Assembly (NCBI GenBank): GCA_004794785.1
Contig: SJOL01002152.1
Coordinates: 64,785 to 128,784, forward strand
Length of the DNA stretch: 64,000 nt
Reading direction: 5' to 3'
Source: Opisthorchis felineus
Lineage: Eukaryota > Platyhelminthes > Trematoda > Opisthorchiida > Opisthorchiidae
Position numbers and translations under genes: made by a program. The notes beneath the pieces are model-generated. The model was not told the DNA's origin and made no database searches. It worked only from the letters and a program-made list of their open reading frames with translations. Positions 45,401 through 56,257 of the stretch are shown here, piece after piece (positions within the stretch are counted from its first letter, which is position 1; each line of letters begins with the position of its first letter).

Positions 45401-46979
45401 AAATATCCTAAACAGGTGATCTGGGTCTTCCGGTACACCGAGTGACTTGTGCGTCGGCGTGAGGCGCACTCTACTTATTGTACGACTTGTGGGAGGAACA
45501 TAGCGTCTTCCTTTACAGCGTGAAGATATGGAAATCAAACCTGAGGCACATGAGCTCAAGCACATCCAGACTAAGGCACAATTACAGATGCGAGGTGAAA
45601 AATGCATGTTGGTACTAACCATTAGTTTTTGGTGCAGAATGTGGGACATTCCCAGATGGTTCAAATTTCGGCTTGTACAAACACATGTTCTTTCTTCCAT
45701 TGTATGCAGCCGCCTTGGGCGCAACATTTTTCGGCATTCAGAATCCATTGTTTTTTGTTCACCTACGCTTCTATTTAGTGTATGACTCATCAGCCCACTG
45801 TGGCTAGAGAATAAAATATACCGGATTAAGAAACATATCTATCTCTGGTCGTAAAGCCGAAGCCGCCAAATTTAGGAAGGCAGCGTTGGGAAACGGATCG
45901 TTTGGTCAACGACTAAAGTTGTTGGTGACACAGGAGGCCAAAACCTGCATCAGGCGTTTAGTTGTGTGAGGGTGCGCGCTGCCTACCCGTATTCTAAAAA
46001 CGGCCTCAGCGGGACCGAGTATCAACTTGCGGCGCTGTCAGCAAAGTGAGTTTTGCCCAAAGTGTATCAAAGAAACGTAAAAGAGTACAGCGGATACGTG
46101 CGCACAGCAACACAAATATTTTTAAGACTTCTCGTATGTGCATCTCTCCTGTTATCGAGCAGTCAGACGAAGGGCGGGGCACAATGTTGATTCTGACCGA
46201 CCCATGTGACACCAGCCGAATATGTCCTTTAGAGCTGTACAGCTGATCAGTTTTCAACAGAGAGCGGTATGTTGAGATTGTCATACATCCACACGTCTTC
46301 CAGGTCATTAGCTGGATTCACATTATGACCGCTAGCTTGTGTGAGATCCTCGGCTTCTTTTCTGAGCCAGCCAGCTGACTGTATCACCACTCTGACTTGG
46401 TGGTCGAACGTGCTACCGTGACTCTGTAAAATAGTACTGTTTAACCGAACCATGAATAATAATGAATAGCAGCCAAACTAATTGCAGCACATGCCCGGAG
46501 TTCCTTATTGCGGCTATCGATGTCTATGCTTGTGGAACAATATACCATAACAGTGGGGTTTAATACAGATATCGTCACGCCGGATCGGTGGCCGCAGAGC
46601 ACTAACTGGAGCGAGAATCCTCTCACATGAGACTCTGGTGCCGATCCCAGTGGTATCATAACAGTAAATGGTGGTGATAGGTGATCTACGCTTCTTGGCA
46701 TTCTGAGCAATAAAATGCAGGGAAGAACCCTGATATCTCGGTGCTGTAACTCACACATTTGTGGGAGTTTCACGCTGAATATGGATAAACATCAGCGAGT
46801 AAGCCAAAATCATGCAGTAGAATCCATGTAAACCGCAGCCGCTTTATGTTCAAGCTGCCAAGTCCTGATTTGTTCCCCGCGATTCTTTTGCCGACAACGA
46901 ATTGGATTAGTTACCAAGCGCCTTCTGGCGTGACATAAGCCACAAATATCGATGAAGCAATGCTGCGCAACAATAGTTA
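42451..46979. other. Unassigned 4.5 kb
   Basis: The longest frames are 45368-45790 (140 codons, minus), 44930-45322 (130, minus) and 46441-46773 (110, minus). None shows a family motif I recognise, and none has clear exon borders with neighbours. It could hold old mobile-element sequence or intergenic DNA. Confidence 0.4.
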
Positions 46980-47900
46980 ATCTTGAGTAAGGAGCTTGGG
47001 CCCAGACGCTACTGCTCTCATCCTATTCCTTCCCTATTCCCTCGTCTTCCAAAGCTTTGAACTTGGGAAGTAGCTGGGGGAAACGCACCGTATTGCTGTC
47101 ATTCATTCGTTCCGGCCCACACCCACATGGACCTCCAACTGAATAGAAATTACCCGTGGCTCCATGTCGGTCTGGCTCTGTCTGTGTCAATCAACTCGTC
47201 CAACCCAGATCCAGCCATCACAGGAATGCGCATTCCCTGTCCGCTTGCCGAAACCTTGACGTCCGTTACGGGGCTGTCCAAAAACCGAGGTATGTCAGCG
47301 CAATGATGGCACAGCACTGCCAAATCCAGTCTGTTTGCACTCCCGCAACTATTTTTTCCTACCCCCGACATTCACTCCCCGCTCACTCGAACCTGAAGTT
47401 GCAACCAGGAACAAATTTTTCACGAAGCCCCAACCGCTTCTAGGACGAGTTCGTCTCTACCAACTAAACCTTTTTTCGGGTTTAACAGAGCTGATTTCCC
47501 GGTGCAATTTCATTTCGCCCCTTCCACAAGTTCAACGATTTCACTTGCGGTATTCGTTTGGCCCTATGCGTTAGCACTATCACCCTATCGAAAATATCCT
47601 TTACGCCTGACTTTCCTACAACAGCGACACCAGTGAGCATACTCAATTTCAATGCAAACCATATTTTAAAGACGAAACTTACCTTTGTCTGCGCCTGGAT
47701 TACTTCCACCCCCATCTCCATTTTACTTTTCGTGACCCTGGCCATCTACTCAACCGCCCAAGGTCGCTCACGGCCAGTAACGGTTTCCCAGTTTTAGTTC
47801 AAGTCAACCTGCTCCATCATTGAACTAGTCATAAATCATACCCAATTGTTCTAGTTTTTGTGATTCCCACAGCTACGGTGACTTTTCCTGGGAGCGCCAA
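46980..47900 (+). mobile_element. Unit of the (TTA)n-tailed LINE-end family, 5' part
   Basis: Collinear with 57050-57960: 'acgctactgctctcatccta', 'ggggctgtccaaaaaccgag', 'tcacctttgtctgcgcctgg'-like and 'cgtgaccctggccatctact'. It diverges into CR1-like coding sequence at about 47900 in place of the (TTA)n tail. Confidence 0.7.
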
Positions 47901-47949
47901 CAAAATGCATACTTCTTGTTGCTGTTACCCAACGCACTTGGCCTCAACG

Positions 47950-49480
47950 ACGCCCCCCAAAGGTAAACGGCCCGTGCAAACTGAACACCCACCGCGCAAA
48001 AAAAGCCATGCCAGTGGAAAGTAGCCCTCGAAACCATCAAGGCAGAAAACAGACAAGTATGCCGCAGATGACGCTTCGGTGCCTTGCACTCACAACGAAC
48101 GTACAGCTATTAAATCTGCTAACCTCTCTGGCAGCACATCTCTCGGCTCCCCACCTTTGGAGGCAGTAGAGACAGTGTTGAAATCCTTGGTCACAAACTG
48201 CCTCAGACTTTTAAACAAATCTCACGATAATAAACAGTCAGCTTGCCTTGAACAGCCGTCTATAATCGCACTTACAGAAACCTGGCTAACACTAGATATC
48301 TCTGACGCGGAGATCTCGATAGATGGCTACTCCAATTTTCGAGCTGACTCAAAACGCGGGAGTGCAGGTGGGGTTACTTTGTATTTACATGCGTCAATGT
48401 TAATCCCGGTCGTCCACTCAGATACCACTCCTGCACCCTTTTTCGATGCACTATGCATCCTAATCCCGCTGCTCAGGTCCAATTCTCTTCTCTCAGTGTG
48501 TTCTACTTTGCCCCTTGAGTTTTACGGAAGATGGCCAATTTTTCATGCAAAATCTTGAGCAGCTCTCCACAAGCGAAAACTTCACACATCTCTCACTGTT
48601 GGGTGATTTTACCGCCCTAAAGGCTTTCTGGATGGAGCTGCAACGCGTTGGGTCTAGTAGAAATTTTGCAGCCGCGCTGAACAAAGTCGTTCAACAGAGC
48701 GCTTGGACTAAATAAGTCATCACATCCACCCGACACCGCACAGGCCAAACATCCCTCCTGGATTTGAACATCACCAACGAAAGACACTTCGTCGGTCAGG
48801 TGTTAATTAACGCCCGAATGTGGCATAGTGACCACTGTGTGCTGATCTCTGATTTCGTCTGCTACTGGGCCAGAACTCTCGAACCTCAAACGTGGATTTG
48901 GAACTTCTGCCGTGCAAACTTCTCAGGAATGTGCATCTTTCTTGAACAAGTTAAAGTGGGACCAGCTTCAGTGGAAGACTTATACAGGACCATCGTCCAG
49001 AAAGTTCACTAGGCTGGTGCAATTTTCGTTCTAAAAAAAACAGCACGCAGTCGGATGAGCCGCAAGCTACCGAAAAGGATTCGGCGTCTTCTGGAAAAGA
49101 GGTCTAAACTGTCATTCAAAAAGATGACAATAGGAGGCAGAAGATGAGCTGGCACTTCGTAAAATGCGGAACTGCTGTAAGCCAGAAATCCGCCAAAGGA
49201 ACATAACACCATACTAGACCTTGCTTGGAAAAACAAAAATGTGCTGTTTAAGCACATAAGAAATCGCCGCAGAAACAAGCCAACCGCGTTCTCCTTGAAG
49301 GACAGAAACGGGGGAACCACGAGTGACACATTAGTGGCACATGAAGGATACCGGGAACAATTTTCATGCCTGTGTTTTGCCCCAGTGACCTCGTCACACC
49401 AAACTTGTCAAGGCGTAACTGCGAACGGCCTCTATGTCACGGTCCCTTTTCCACGAAATTCCCAGTATCCACAAACCCCA
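47950..49480 (+). mobile_element. CR1-like LINE, ORF1 end and endonuclease
   Basis: The frame 48079-48558 carries SIIALTETWLTLDISDAEIS, GYSNFRADSKRGSAGGVTLY and LHASM: the endonuclease core with the catalytic Glu in TETWL. Later pieces include LLGDFTALKAFW (GDF motif, 48600) and LLDLNITNERHFVGQ with HSDHCVLISDF (SDH motif, 48830). Two or more frameshifts break it. It ends where a (TTA)n-tailed sequence starts. Confidence 0.8.
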
Positions 49481-49580
49481 CCAATCATGCTTTTATTCTG
49501 ACTGTAACATTAACATGCCTGAAGGTATGCCACCCACTAGTTGGGAATAAACATTATTATTATTATCATCATTATTAATA
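49480..49580 (+). repeat. (TTA)n-tailed LINE 3' end
   Basis: Contains 'gaaattcccagtatccacaa', 'tgctttttattctgact'-like sequence, CCACCCACTAGTTGGGAATA and AACATTATTATTATTATC. AATAAA directly precedes the trinucleotide tail. It sits between endonuclease and RT halves of a CR1-like copy. Confidence 0.8.
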
Positions 49581-49584
49581 TAAA

Positions 49585-50382
49585 TTGGTCTCCACGGAGG
49601 AGGACACTACGCAACTCTTGCACAAGATCAACCCGTTCTGCGCGTTGGGGCCAGACGAGGTCAATCTAAGGATCCTGAAGGAAACGTTTTTTACACTGGC
49701 AAAGCACTTCTTCATGGTTTTTCGTAAGTCACTCGACGAAGACCACCTTTTTTCTGCCTGGAAGGAGGCGATTGTTACGCCAACCCTGAAAACTGGTAGC
49801 CGACTATCGTCCGGCAGCTACGGACCTATAAGACTCACTAGCGTACAGTGCAAGGTGATGGAACGCATTCTGAAGCGGGTCATCCTAGATCACCTTACTA
49901 CCAAAAACTTGATATCCCCAGTTCAACGAGGATGCCTCCCAAAGCGTTCTTGAGTGACGAACATGCTCGCAACCATGGACAGCTTAACCCAAACCAAGAA
50001 CGAGGGACTCATATCGGATGCCATATTTTTCGACTTCTCAAAAGCATTCGATCAAGTCCCACATGTCCCGCCGCTTCACAAACTCGAGTCTTGCGGTAGT
50101 CAAGGGGAAATTCTACACTGGATTACGACGTCCTTCTCAGACAGAACATTCCTAGTGAAAGGAGGCTCGAATTACCATTCTCCAGCGCCGATCTCCATTG
50201 GAGTTCCTCAAGGATCCTTTTTAGGGCCACCGCTGTTTCTGATCTACGTCAACGACTTTCAGACGTTATTTCAAGTCCATGTCTACTTTTTGCGGCGACT
50301 TGACATCCTGGAGTTCAAATTCCGAATGCGCGTTTGCGTCATTGGTGCTGACTCCCTGCTCCTCTCTGCAGTCTCCGTGTGA
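49585..50382 (+). pseudogene. CR1-like reverse transcriptase, truncated
   Basis: Two consecutive frames separated by one stop at 49951. The first reads ALGPDEVNLRILKE, SAWKEAIVTPTLKTGSR, YGPIRLTSVQCKVMERILKR and LISPVQRGCLPKRS. The second reads GLISDAIFFDFSKAFDQVPH (motif A Asp) and ISIGVPQGSFLGPPLFLIYV (motif B). Motif C and the thumb are missing. The active-site DD is absent from this copy. Confidence 0.85.
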
Positions 50383-50599
50383 AAATCTACCGTGAAATTT
50401 GCAGATAAGATCCGACCCACCCTACCTCTAAGAGGGTAGGGGAAGTTCGACCGCACATCGGTCTCACTGACTGCTCCCCGCCGCTGTCGGAGGAAGGTAA
50501 TGTCTCTTTATCTAATCCTGGCTAATCAGCACCTGAACCAAACCAGAGTATACGATTCATGCACAAGCCAGCATGCTGATGGGTTAGATGCGCACAAAC

Positions 50600-52330
50600 C
50601 AGGAAGCGCGCGCATTCAAACAAATTAGCGCACGAGCCAAGAAAACAACGATTTTAATTGTTAAAGTGCATAAAGTAAAGAAAGATGGGCTGATACTGCA
50701 AGCGGGAAAATAGTCTGCAACAGTTAAAAAAATTTCTTCCAAGGGAACCCTGCTTCTCCGCGAGAAATATGTACAAATTGTCACAATTAGCTGTCACGCT
50801 CCAATATTTTTCGTCGGTCACAATGATACGACATATGTATCTCGAATTCTCGCATGAGCGACTCGGCGTGCCGGGACACTTTTTTATGGCGTACTCCAGT
50901 GTGTCGAAGTGGTGCACCCGGTCTTTAAGGCGGCCGTTCGCCTTCTCCAGACGGTTGTTGGTCACAATACCAAGGTGAACCATTCCGGATTGTGCGTGTA
51001 CGGTTCATTTTCGGGTGATGTACAACCCGAGGGCCGTAAGATAAGAAAAAATCGTGGGTCCGCGCGACGCAGAAGCTGCAGATCTTGCCGGAATCTGTGT
51101 GCTTATATTACGATTAACAAAAATCCTAATGTACAGCGTTGTCCAGGCGAGCCATGCGGTGGAATATGTGACGGCTGTTCGCGGAGTGTGTCCATGACCA
51201 TAAACACATGGATATTACATGACACATACGTGCTTCCTGATAGCTTTTATGATATGAAAATAGCACAGCATTACATCACAGCCAAACACAACTCTTGCAG
51301 CCCGCATTTGCGCCGCCAGCTTGTCAATAACGAAAGTCATAACTGAATACTGCTCTCCCATCATTTCCTTGAATAGGTCAAACAGTTTACGCATAAGAGC
51401 AAACTGCTCACTCCCCACGAAGGCATACATAACCCGACGACCAGTACCTATGCCGTCCGTTATCAGGAAAGCATACAGCTTGTATCTACAGGCCGAATAC
51501 CAAGAGCTTTAAAAAATACCTACCCAAAATGGCTTGCTGCGTGCGTTCCGTCTACATTGACTACACCTGAAAAGCGTCGGAACAACGCTATTTTCTGCCA
51601 TCGGGAGAAGCATATGTGGCTATAATGACCCTCCTCTGGCTGCCACACCAGCACGCGTCCGGTCTCCCGAGGTTTGGCCAAGACAGAAGGCGTATCATCT
51701 ACCACAATAAAACGCATTAATGCGGCACCTGCCCAACATAGCCGGTCAACATTTCCGGCGGTAGTTACATATATCCCGAGTAGTAAGGATCTTGCCGAAT
51801 TCATCGGCCACAAATTGCCGCACCTCACAAGACGGCCTTCCATATTTCAGAGGGGCCCTGCGGGTGCCCAACTCGTCGTAGGTTACAAGACAGCCTCAGC
51901 TTACTAGCCTCTTCGGATCCCCCGACTTTCCGTCGGTCTTGGAGGTCGCCTGCTGCAATTGTAGTAAACCCGTCCTTAACGCAGAACAGCGCTGGTGCTT
52001 CGATTACTGGATGAACGCTCAAATAGCACGTAGTTATCATTCATGTAATGATTAAAGGCCATCTCAAATGCCACAAAGGATGAAAAGGATACAGCCCCTA
52101 ATTTCTCAACAAACGTGCGTGAAGCCACTTCCGAAGCAATGACAAAGCAAGTTCAAAGTCGAATGTGCGCCAAAACATTCGAAAGCAGTTCAATTAAAAC
52201 AAATCGCCAAAAAACGAAGGCAGATTAGTGTGATTTTTGGTCTGAGCACATTTTAGCATAAAAAATGTTTTATCCCACACTCAAAGGATTTTCAGGAAAA
52301 TGCATTGTGCGGCCGAGGCGCGGCCCAAGA
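50600..52330 (-). mobile_element. MULE-type DNA transposase, degenerate
   Basis: Minus-strand frames in order carry FSGVVNVDGTHAASHFG (51520-51843, first catalytic Asp), YAFVGSEQFALMRKLFDLFK and VMTFVIDKLAAQMRAARVVF (51215-51430, second Asp), GCDVMLCYFHIIKAIRKH, and TNNRLEKANGRLKDRVHHFD (50654-50983, catalytic Glu). This DDE order and the CYFH step are typical of Mutator-like/SWIM-type transposases. At least three frameshifts are present, and I find no terminal inverted repeats. It is inactive. Confidence 0.78.
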
Positions 52331-52700
52331 AAACGAGTTCAATTGTTAAGGCGCATAAAGTAAAGAAAGATGGGCTCTTACTGCAAGCGGGAAAATAGTC
52401 TGCAACAGTTCAAAAAATTTATTCCAGGAGATCCCTGCTTCTCCGCGTGAAATATGTACAATTTGTCTTTTATAAAATAAATACGTAAACTTAATATCAC
52501 AAAACGTACCACGTGCCTTAAAATGCCTTCCATCGACATGTCTTTCTTCACACAACCTGTTTCTGACTACCCACATCACTTCTTCCCATAAACGTTTGGC
52601 AGAAACTTGACATCTGTTTTTTCGGACATGTGGATCCAAACTTAACTGCATACCCGAAACTTCGAACTCGGAACTTTGAGTTGCTTTCACCTTGGTTAAT
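52331..52700 (-). mobile_element. Second, 3'-terminal MULE remnant in tandem
   Basis: A 114-codon frame (52346-52690) ends with KRQIVHISRGEAGISWNKFF. Its last 140 bp are a direct repeat of 50630-50775, the 3' end of the neighbouring transposase copy (NLYIFLAEKQGSLGRNFF). The upstream part has a KNRCQVSAKRLWEEVMWVVR segment that I do not recognise. Confidence 0.55.
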
Positions 52701-52796
52701 CATCTTTTTATGCTAAACATGACTGTCAGCAAAAGCAGTGGTGTCCTGTGAAGAAACGTGCTGACGGGGAAAGTCGAAAATAAGTCAGACGACGTC

Positions 52797-52868
52797 CACC
52801 GGATTTGAACCGCGAACACGCCGGTCGCTGCGCCCAAGCTTATCCCACTAGACCATTGAGCCACGAGC
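52797..52868 (-). repeat. tRNA-like sequence (SINE head or tRNA pseudogene)
   Basis: On the minus strand: A box TGGCTCAATGG (52853-52863) and B box GGTTCAAATCC (52801-52811), about 41 bases apart, with the CGACCGGCGTGTTCGCGG middle that resembles the SINE copies at 20.6 and 26.6 kb. Acceptor and T stems do not pair, so it is not a functional tRNA. Confidence 0.7.
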
Positions 52869-52979
52869 AGCCATTGGCGTAAACATCTGTTAATCGGCTA
52901 AGCCATCGGCTAAGCAGACGTATGTTCGGGTGTGGATCACGTGACTCGGTCCAGCCAATCATTTGCTTGAGTTTGGCCT

Positions 52980-53440
52980 CTGCATGGATCGACTACCGTG
53001 TCACATCCTAACACAAGGGGATCTCAATTGCCCAACAGTCAACTAGGACACGCCCTGAACTCTTACTCGTTTTACCTCTATCCTATTAGATACAACCACA
53101 TCAGCAGAAATAAAGTCAACAGTCCCTCGACCCCACGAGATCCGGGGCCAGCTATCACTCACTAACCCTGGACCTTGTCCTCACCAAAGGAGGTGGCATG
53201 ATAAGCGGGATTACCCACATTTGGACGGAGGCAACCATGCAGTTCCCGTCCGGGAACTCTTGTGCTACTGGCACTCCCTCCCTACAACTATTACCCTCAT
53301 TTCGTACACCACCACTGATTGGAGGCCAGCCGCGTTCAGCAATCGATCATTTTTACACGGATTGATACACATGATCGAGGCTTTTGCCCGAGTTTCCCGG
53401 GTCGGTTTTGTTCTTGTCGTTCAGCGGCTGTCGTTCACCT
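52980..53440 (+). mobile_element. LINE endonuclease fragment
   Basis: Broken plus-strand frames give SLTLDLVLTKGGGMISGITH and HAVPVRELLCYWHS, corresponding to the endonuclease C-terminus seen at 48760-48870 (LLDLNITN ... HCVLISDFVCYW). The SDH motif reads NHA (Asn for Asp). Confidence 0.6.
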
Positions 53441-53639
53441 GAAAGGCACAAGCGAAAGAGGGTGTAACACTGCTCTGTAAGTTCTCAGCTCGGGGCAGTA
53501 ATTTTTCCAGCACAAGGACTCACATAGGAAATTGTCTAACGGTGCTTTGAACTAGATTCTAGAAGGAGCGTGGACAACCGTCAGAAGAAGGTTATTCCAC
53601 GCAGCTACTACTCGAACTAAGAAAAAAATTTATAATGAA

Positions 53640-54280
53640 TTTGTGCGCTCTGAGCTTGAAAGTCTCCTCTCCATGTCACGGCCGTGTGTTAGCTGGATCA
53701 ACGGTGAAAAACCTGTTGGCCGAACCTTGTTCAAACAGGGCAGAAGTCAGTGTTAGGTCCCCTCGGAGGCGACGACATTCGAGGGTAAATTGTCGAGTAC
53801 AGCAAGAGTCGTTTCATGGTCCACGGATTTGAGACCGGTAACCATTTTCGTGGCAGCTCGTTGGACACGCTCAATGAGGGTTACGTCCTTCGTGCGTCCT
53901 GGGTAGACAACTTGGTTGGCATATTCAAGATGCGGTCTGATATGGGCCCCACAGAGTATTTGGAAGTCCATGCGAGTGATGTGGGTGAAGGTGCGCCGAA
54001 TCATCCGTAGAATGGCGAATACCTTTTGGGCCGATTTCTCATGGTGCAGTGAGAAGGACATGTCTGAAGAGAGCCAGATACCCAAAGCCCTTTTAGCATC
54101 TATCCTCCTGAAATCTTTAATTCGGGGAAACCATAAAAGAGCGTCGTTGTTGTTTGTTTGTAGCTGGATTGGACCATGGTGCATTCGTATGCCCGCCGCC
54201 CCTCCAGTAGCACGGGTGCATCGCCCATCGCCATTGGTCCTGAGCCTGGCCTCTAAATTCAGGAAACTTAAATAAAGCAC
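53640..54280 (-). pseudogene. LINE reverse transcriptase C-terminal part
   Basis: A 175-codon minus-strand frame (53753-54280) with [48 protein letters not shown] and [16 protein letters not shown], the connection region after the RT domain in CR1/Jockey-like LINEs. No RT catalytic motif is present. It faces the endonuclease fragment at 52980-53440. Confidence 0.82.
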
Positions 54281-54558
54281 TGCTGTCTTTTTCTTGTTGC
54301 TGCTGGTGTTGGGCTCGTCTCTGTTGAGTTATCTATCTGGCAATGCAGTAAACTAAATATGACAAAACTGGCCCTTCGTCTGCCAAAAAAGCAATGTATA
54401 TGGGATAGCCTGAAGAGAATCGGCGATGCCCATGGCCCGCATCGTCGTGCATAGCTGTAGCTGCCTTCGTCAGAATCAAGGCTACACCGCACCAGAACCC
54501 ACCTCGCCAACCAAACATAATACACGCCTACCTGTTGCTCGCAGGAGTGGACACATAC

Positions 54559-54583
54559 CATATATATATATATATATATATAT
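54559..54583. repeat. (AT)n microsatellite
   Basis: About twelve TA units. The frames through it repeat Tyr-Ile and are artefacts. Confidence 0.95.
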
Positions 54584-54699
54584 ACAGAGTCTCCAATCCC
54601 TCCACTACCAGCATCCGAGGCTAGCGACAAAAGCCTTCTTCGCGATGTACCACTTATAGATTATAGCTGATAGTAGTGCTTCGGGGACTGGTGACCATC

Positions 54700-56256
54700 C
54701 CCCTTACATTCACCTTTCCTCCTAGATTGCCTCAGTATTGTTCAACTCACTAATAACCTCCAGAAAATCTAGTCGACCATCTCAGAAGCTCTACACCCGC
54801 CAGTCCATACCACGCCCCCTCTCTGCCTACTTACGTCGAACTGTCCTATGTCTTAGGCAGTACAATAGCATGTATTATCAAGCTTAGCTTGACTTTGATG
54901 ACTAGACTAATGAGCGCAGATCCATTTTTATCCCGTCTCGTCTAACCACTAGTTGTCACCACCCTAACTGTGGCAAACATTAAGCTTTTTCTCCCTTAAA
55001 GGACCATGTCCTGTCTGATGACTTCTATAATTCTCCAGGCCTTATTGATCTCATCCCATTTCATCTTTTTCCCAAGCTTCGACCTGCGGTTTTACGTGCT
55101 ATGGACGTCCTGTTTGGCCGTTGTCCACTCCACCCGATCAGTGCATTACACCTGAATGGATCCCAGACCGGACAGAAAACAAATACTACCTGCGATATTA
55201 CATTAGTTTTGCTCTTCCTGCGGGATCCCTTGGCAAACCCATAATATCCCGCCGCTCACAGAACTGCACATCCCAGCCAAACTAACTCAATCACGACGCC
55301 CGTCACGGGGCCGTCCAGAAACTGAAGTATCTTAGTACAATTGACGGCACGGCAATGCCATAACCGGTTTGATAACATGCCCGCAACTGTTCACTTCCCA
55401 CTTTGACTGCGCTCTCTCGCCCACTCTGTCCCTTACCTGCAACCACAATCAAAGTCTTCATCTGGCCCCAGCCGCCTCCAGGAGGCGTTTATTCCAATCT
55501 GCTGAACCTTCCATTGGATCTAAACATCCCGGTGTCTTTTACTTTGTACTTCTCACCAAGTCAGATATTTTCCGTGCAGTTCCTTCTTGTGTGTTTGCGT
55601 GAACTCCTTCTCCCAAGGAACCTTTTACACCCGACCCCGCTCCTGCAGCAACACTGGTGAGTATCTCCAGTTTCACTGCACACGGTGATTCTGAGTTTCC
55701 TACTACCGTTTTTCCGTACTGCAAATTCCCCCACTTCACCATCCCCACTTACGCTTTTCGTGACCCTGGCCATAAGCCCAACGGCTCAAGGCCACGACGC
55801 CTCAGTGACGGTTTTAGGCTTAAGTTCACATTGGCCGGCCAGCCCGTGGCAGTTCTGCTGCCTCTCCTGATCCGTTATTCGGGTTCCACATTTTCTGCAC
55901 TTTGAAGTTTTTTTATCACGCAACAGGCAGGAAGCGTCTTGTTATGCCCTCCCTCGTATTGTTTTTGCCCTCCATTTTCAAATCTTAACGATCGTATCTT
56001 GTCTCATCGGATATGTTCCCCATAAGAAAGAAAGAGCCTTTGTAATTTTGGTTCCCTACTCACTCCGCCAAATCTACTTCGGATAATGCCCAACGTTTAT
56101 GCCACCGTCCCTTTTCCACGAAATTCCCAGTACCCACAAACCCCACCAGTCATGCTCTTATTCTGACTATAACATTATGATTATGTCTGAAGGTTTGTCA
56201 ACCACTAGTTGCGAACGAACATTATTGTTATTATTATTATTATTATTGTTATTAAC
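54700..56256 (+). mobile_element. Unit of the (TTA)n-tailed LINE-end family
   Basis: From about 54950 it aligns with the units at 46980 and 57050: 'gtcacggggccgtccagaaa', 'ggcacggcaatgccataacc' and 'cgtgaccctggccataagcc'. It ends 'ccacgaaattcccagtaccc ... CCACTAGTTGCGAACGAAC' and (ATT)n at 56221-56250. Confidence 0.72.
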
Positions 56257-56257
56257 C

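Noticed and set aside
46006..46773. Three adjacent minus-strand frames as exons of one gene
   Set aside because: No consistent splice phase or recognisable protein family found.
52797..52868. Functional tRNA gene
   Set aside because: A and B boxes are present but the acceptor and T stems do not pair, and the middle matches SINE heads; called SINE/tRNA pseudogene instead.
54268..54659. Frames containing repeated Tyr-Ile
   Set aside because: They run through the (AT)n microsatellite on both strands.
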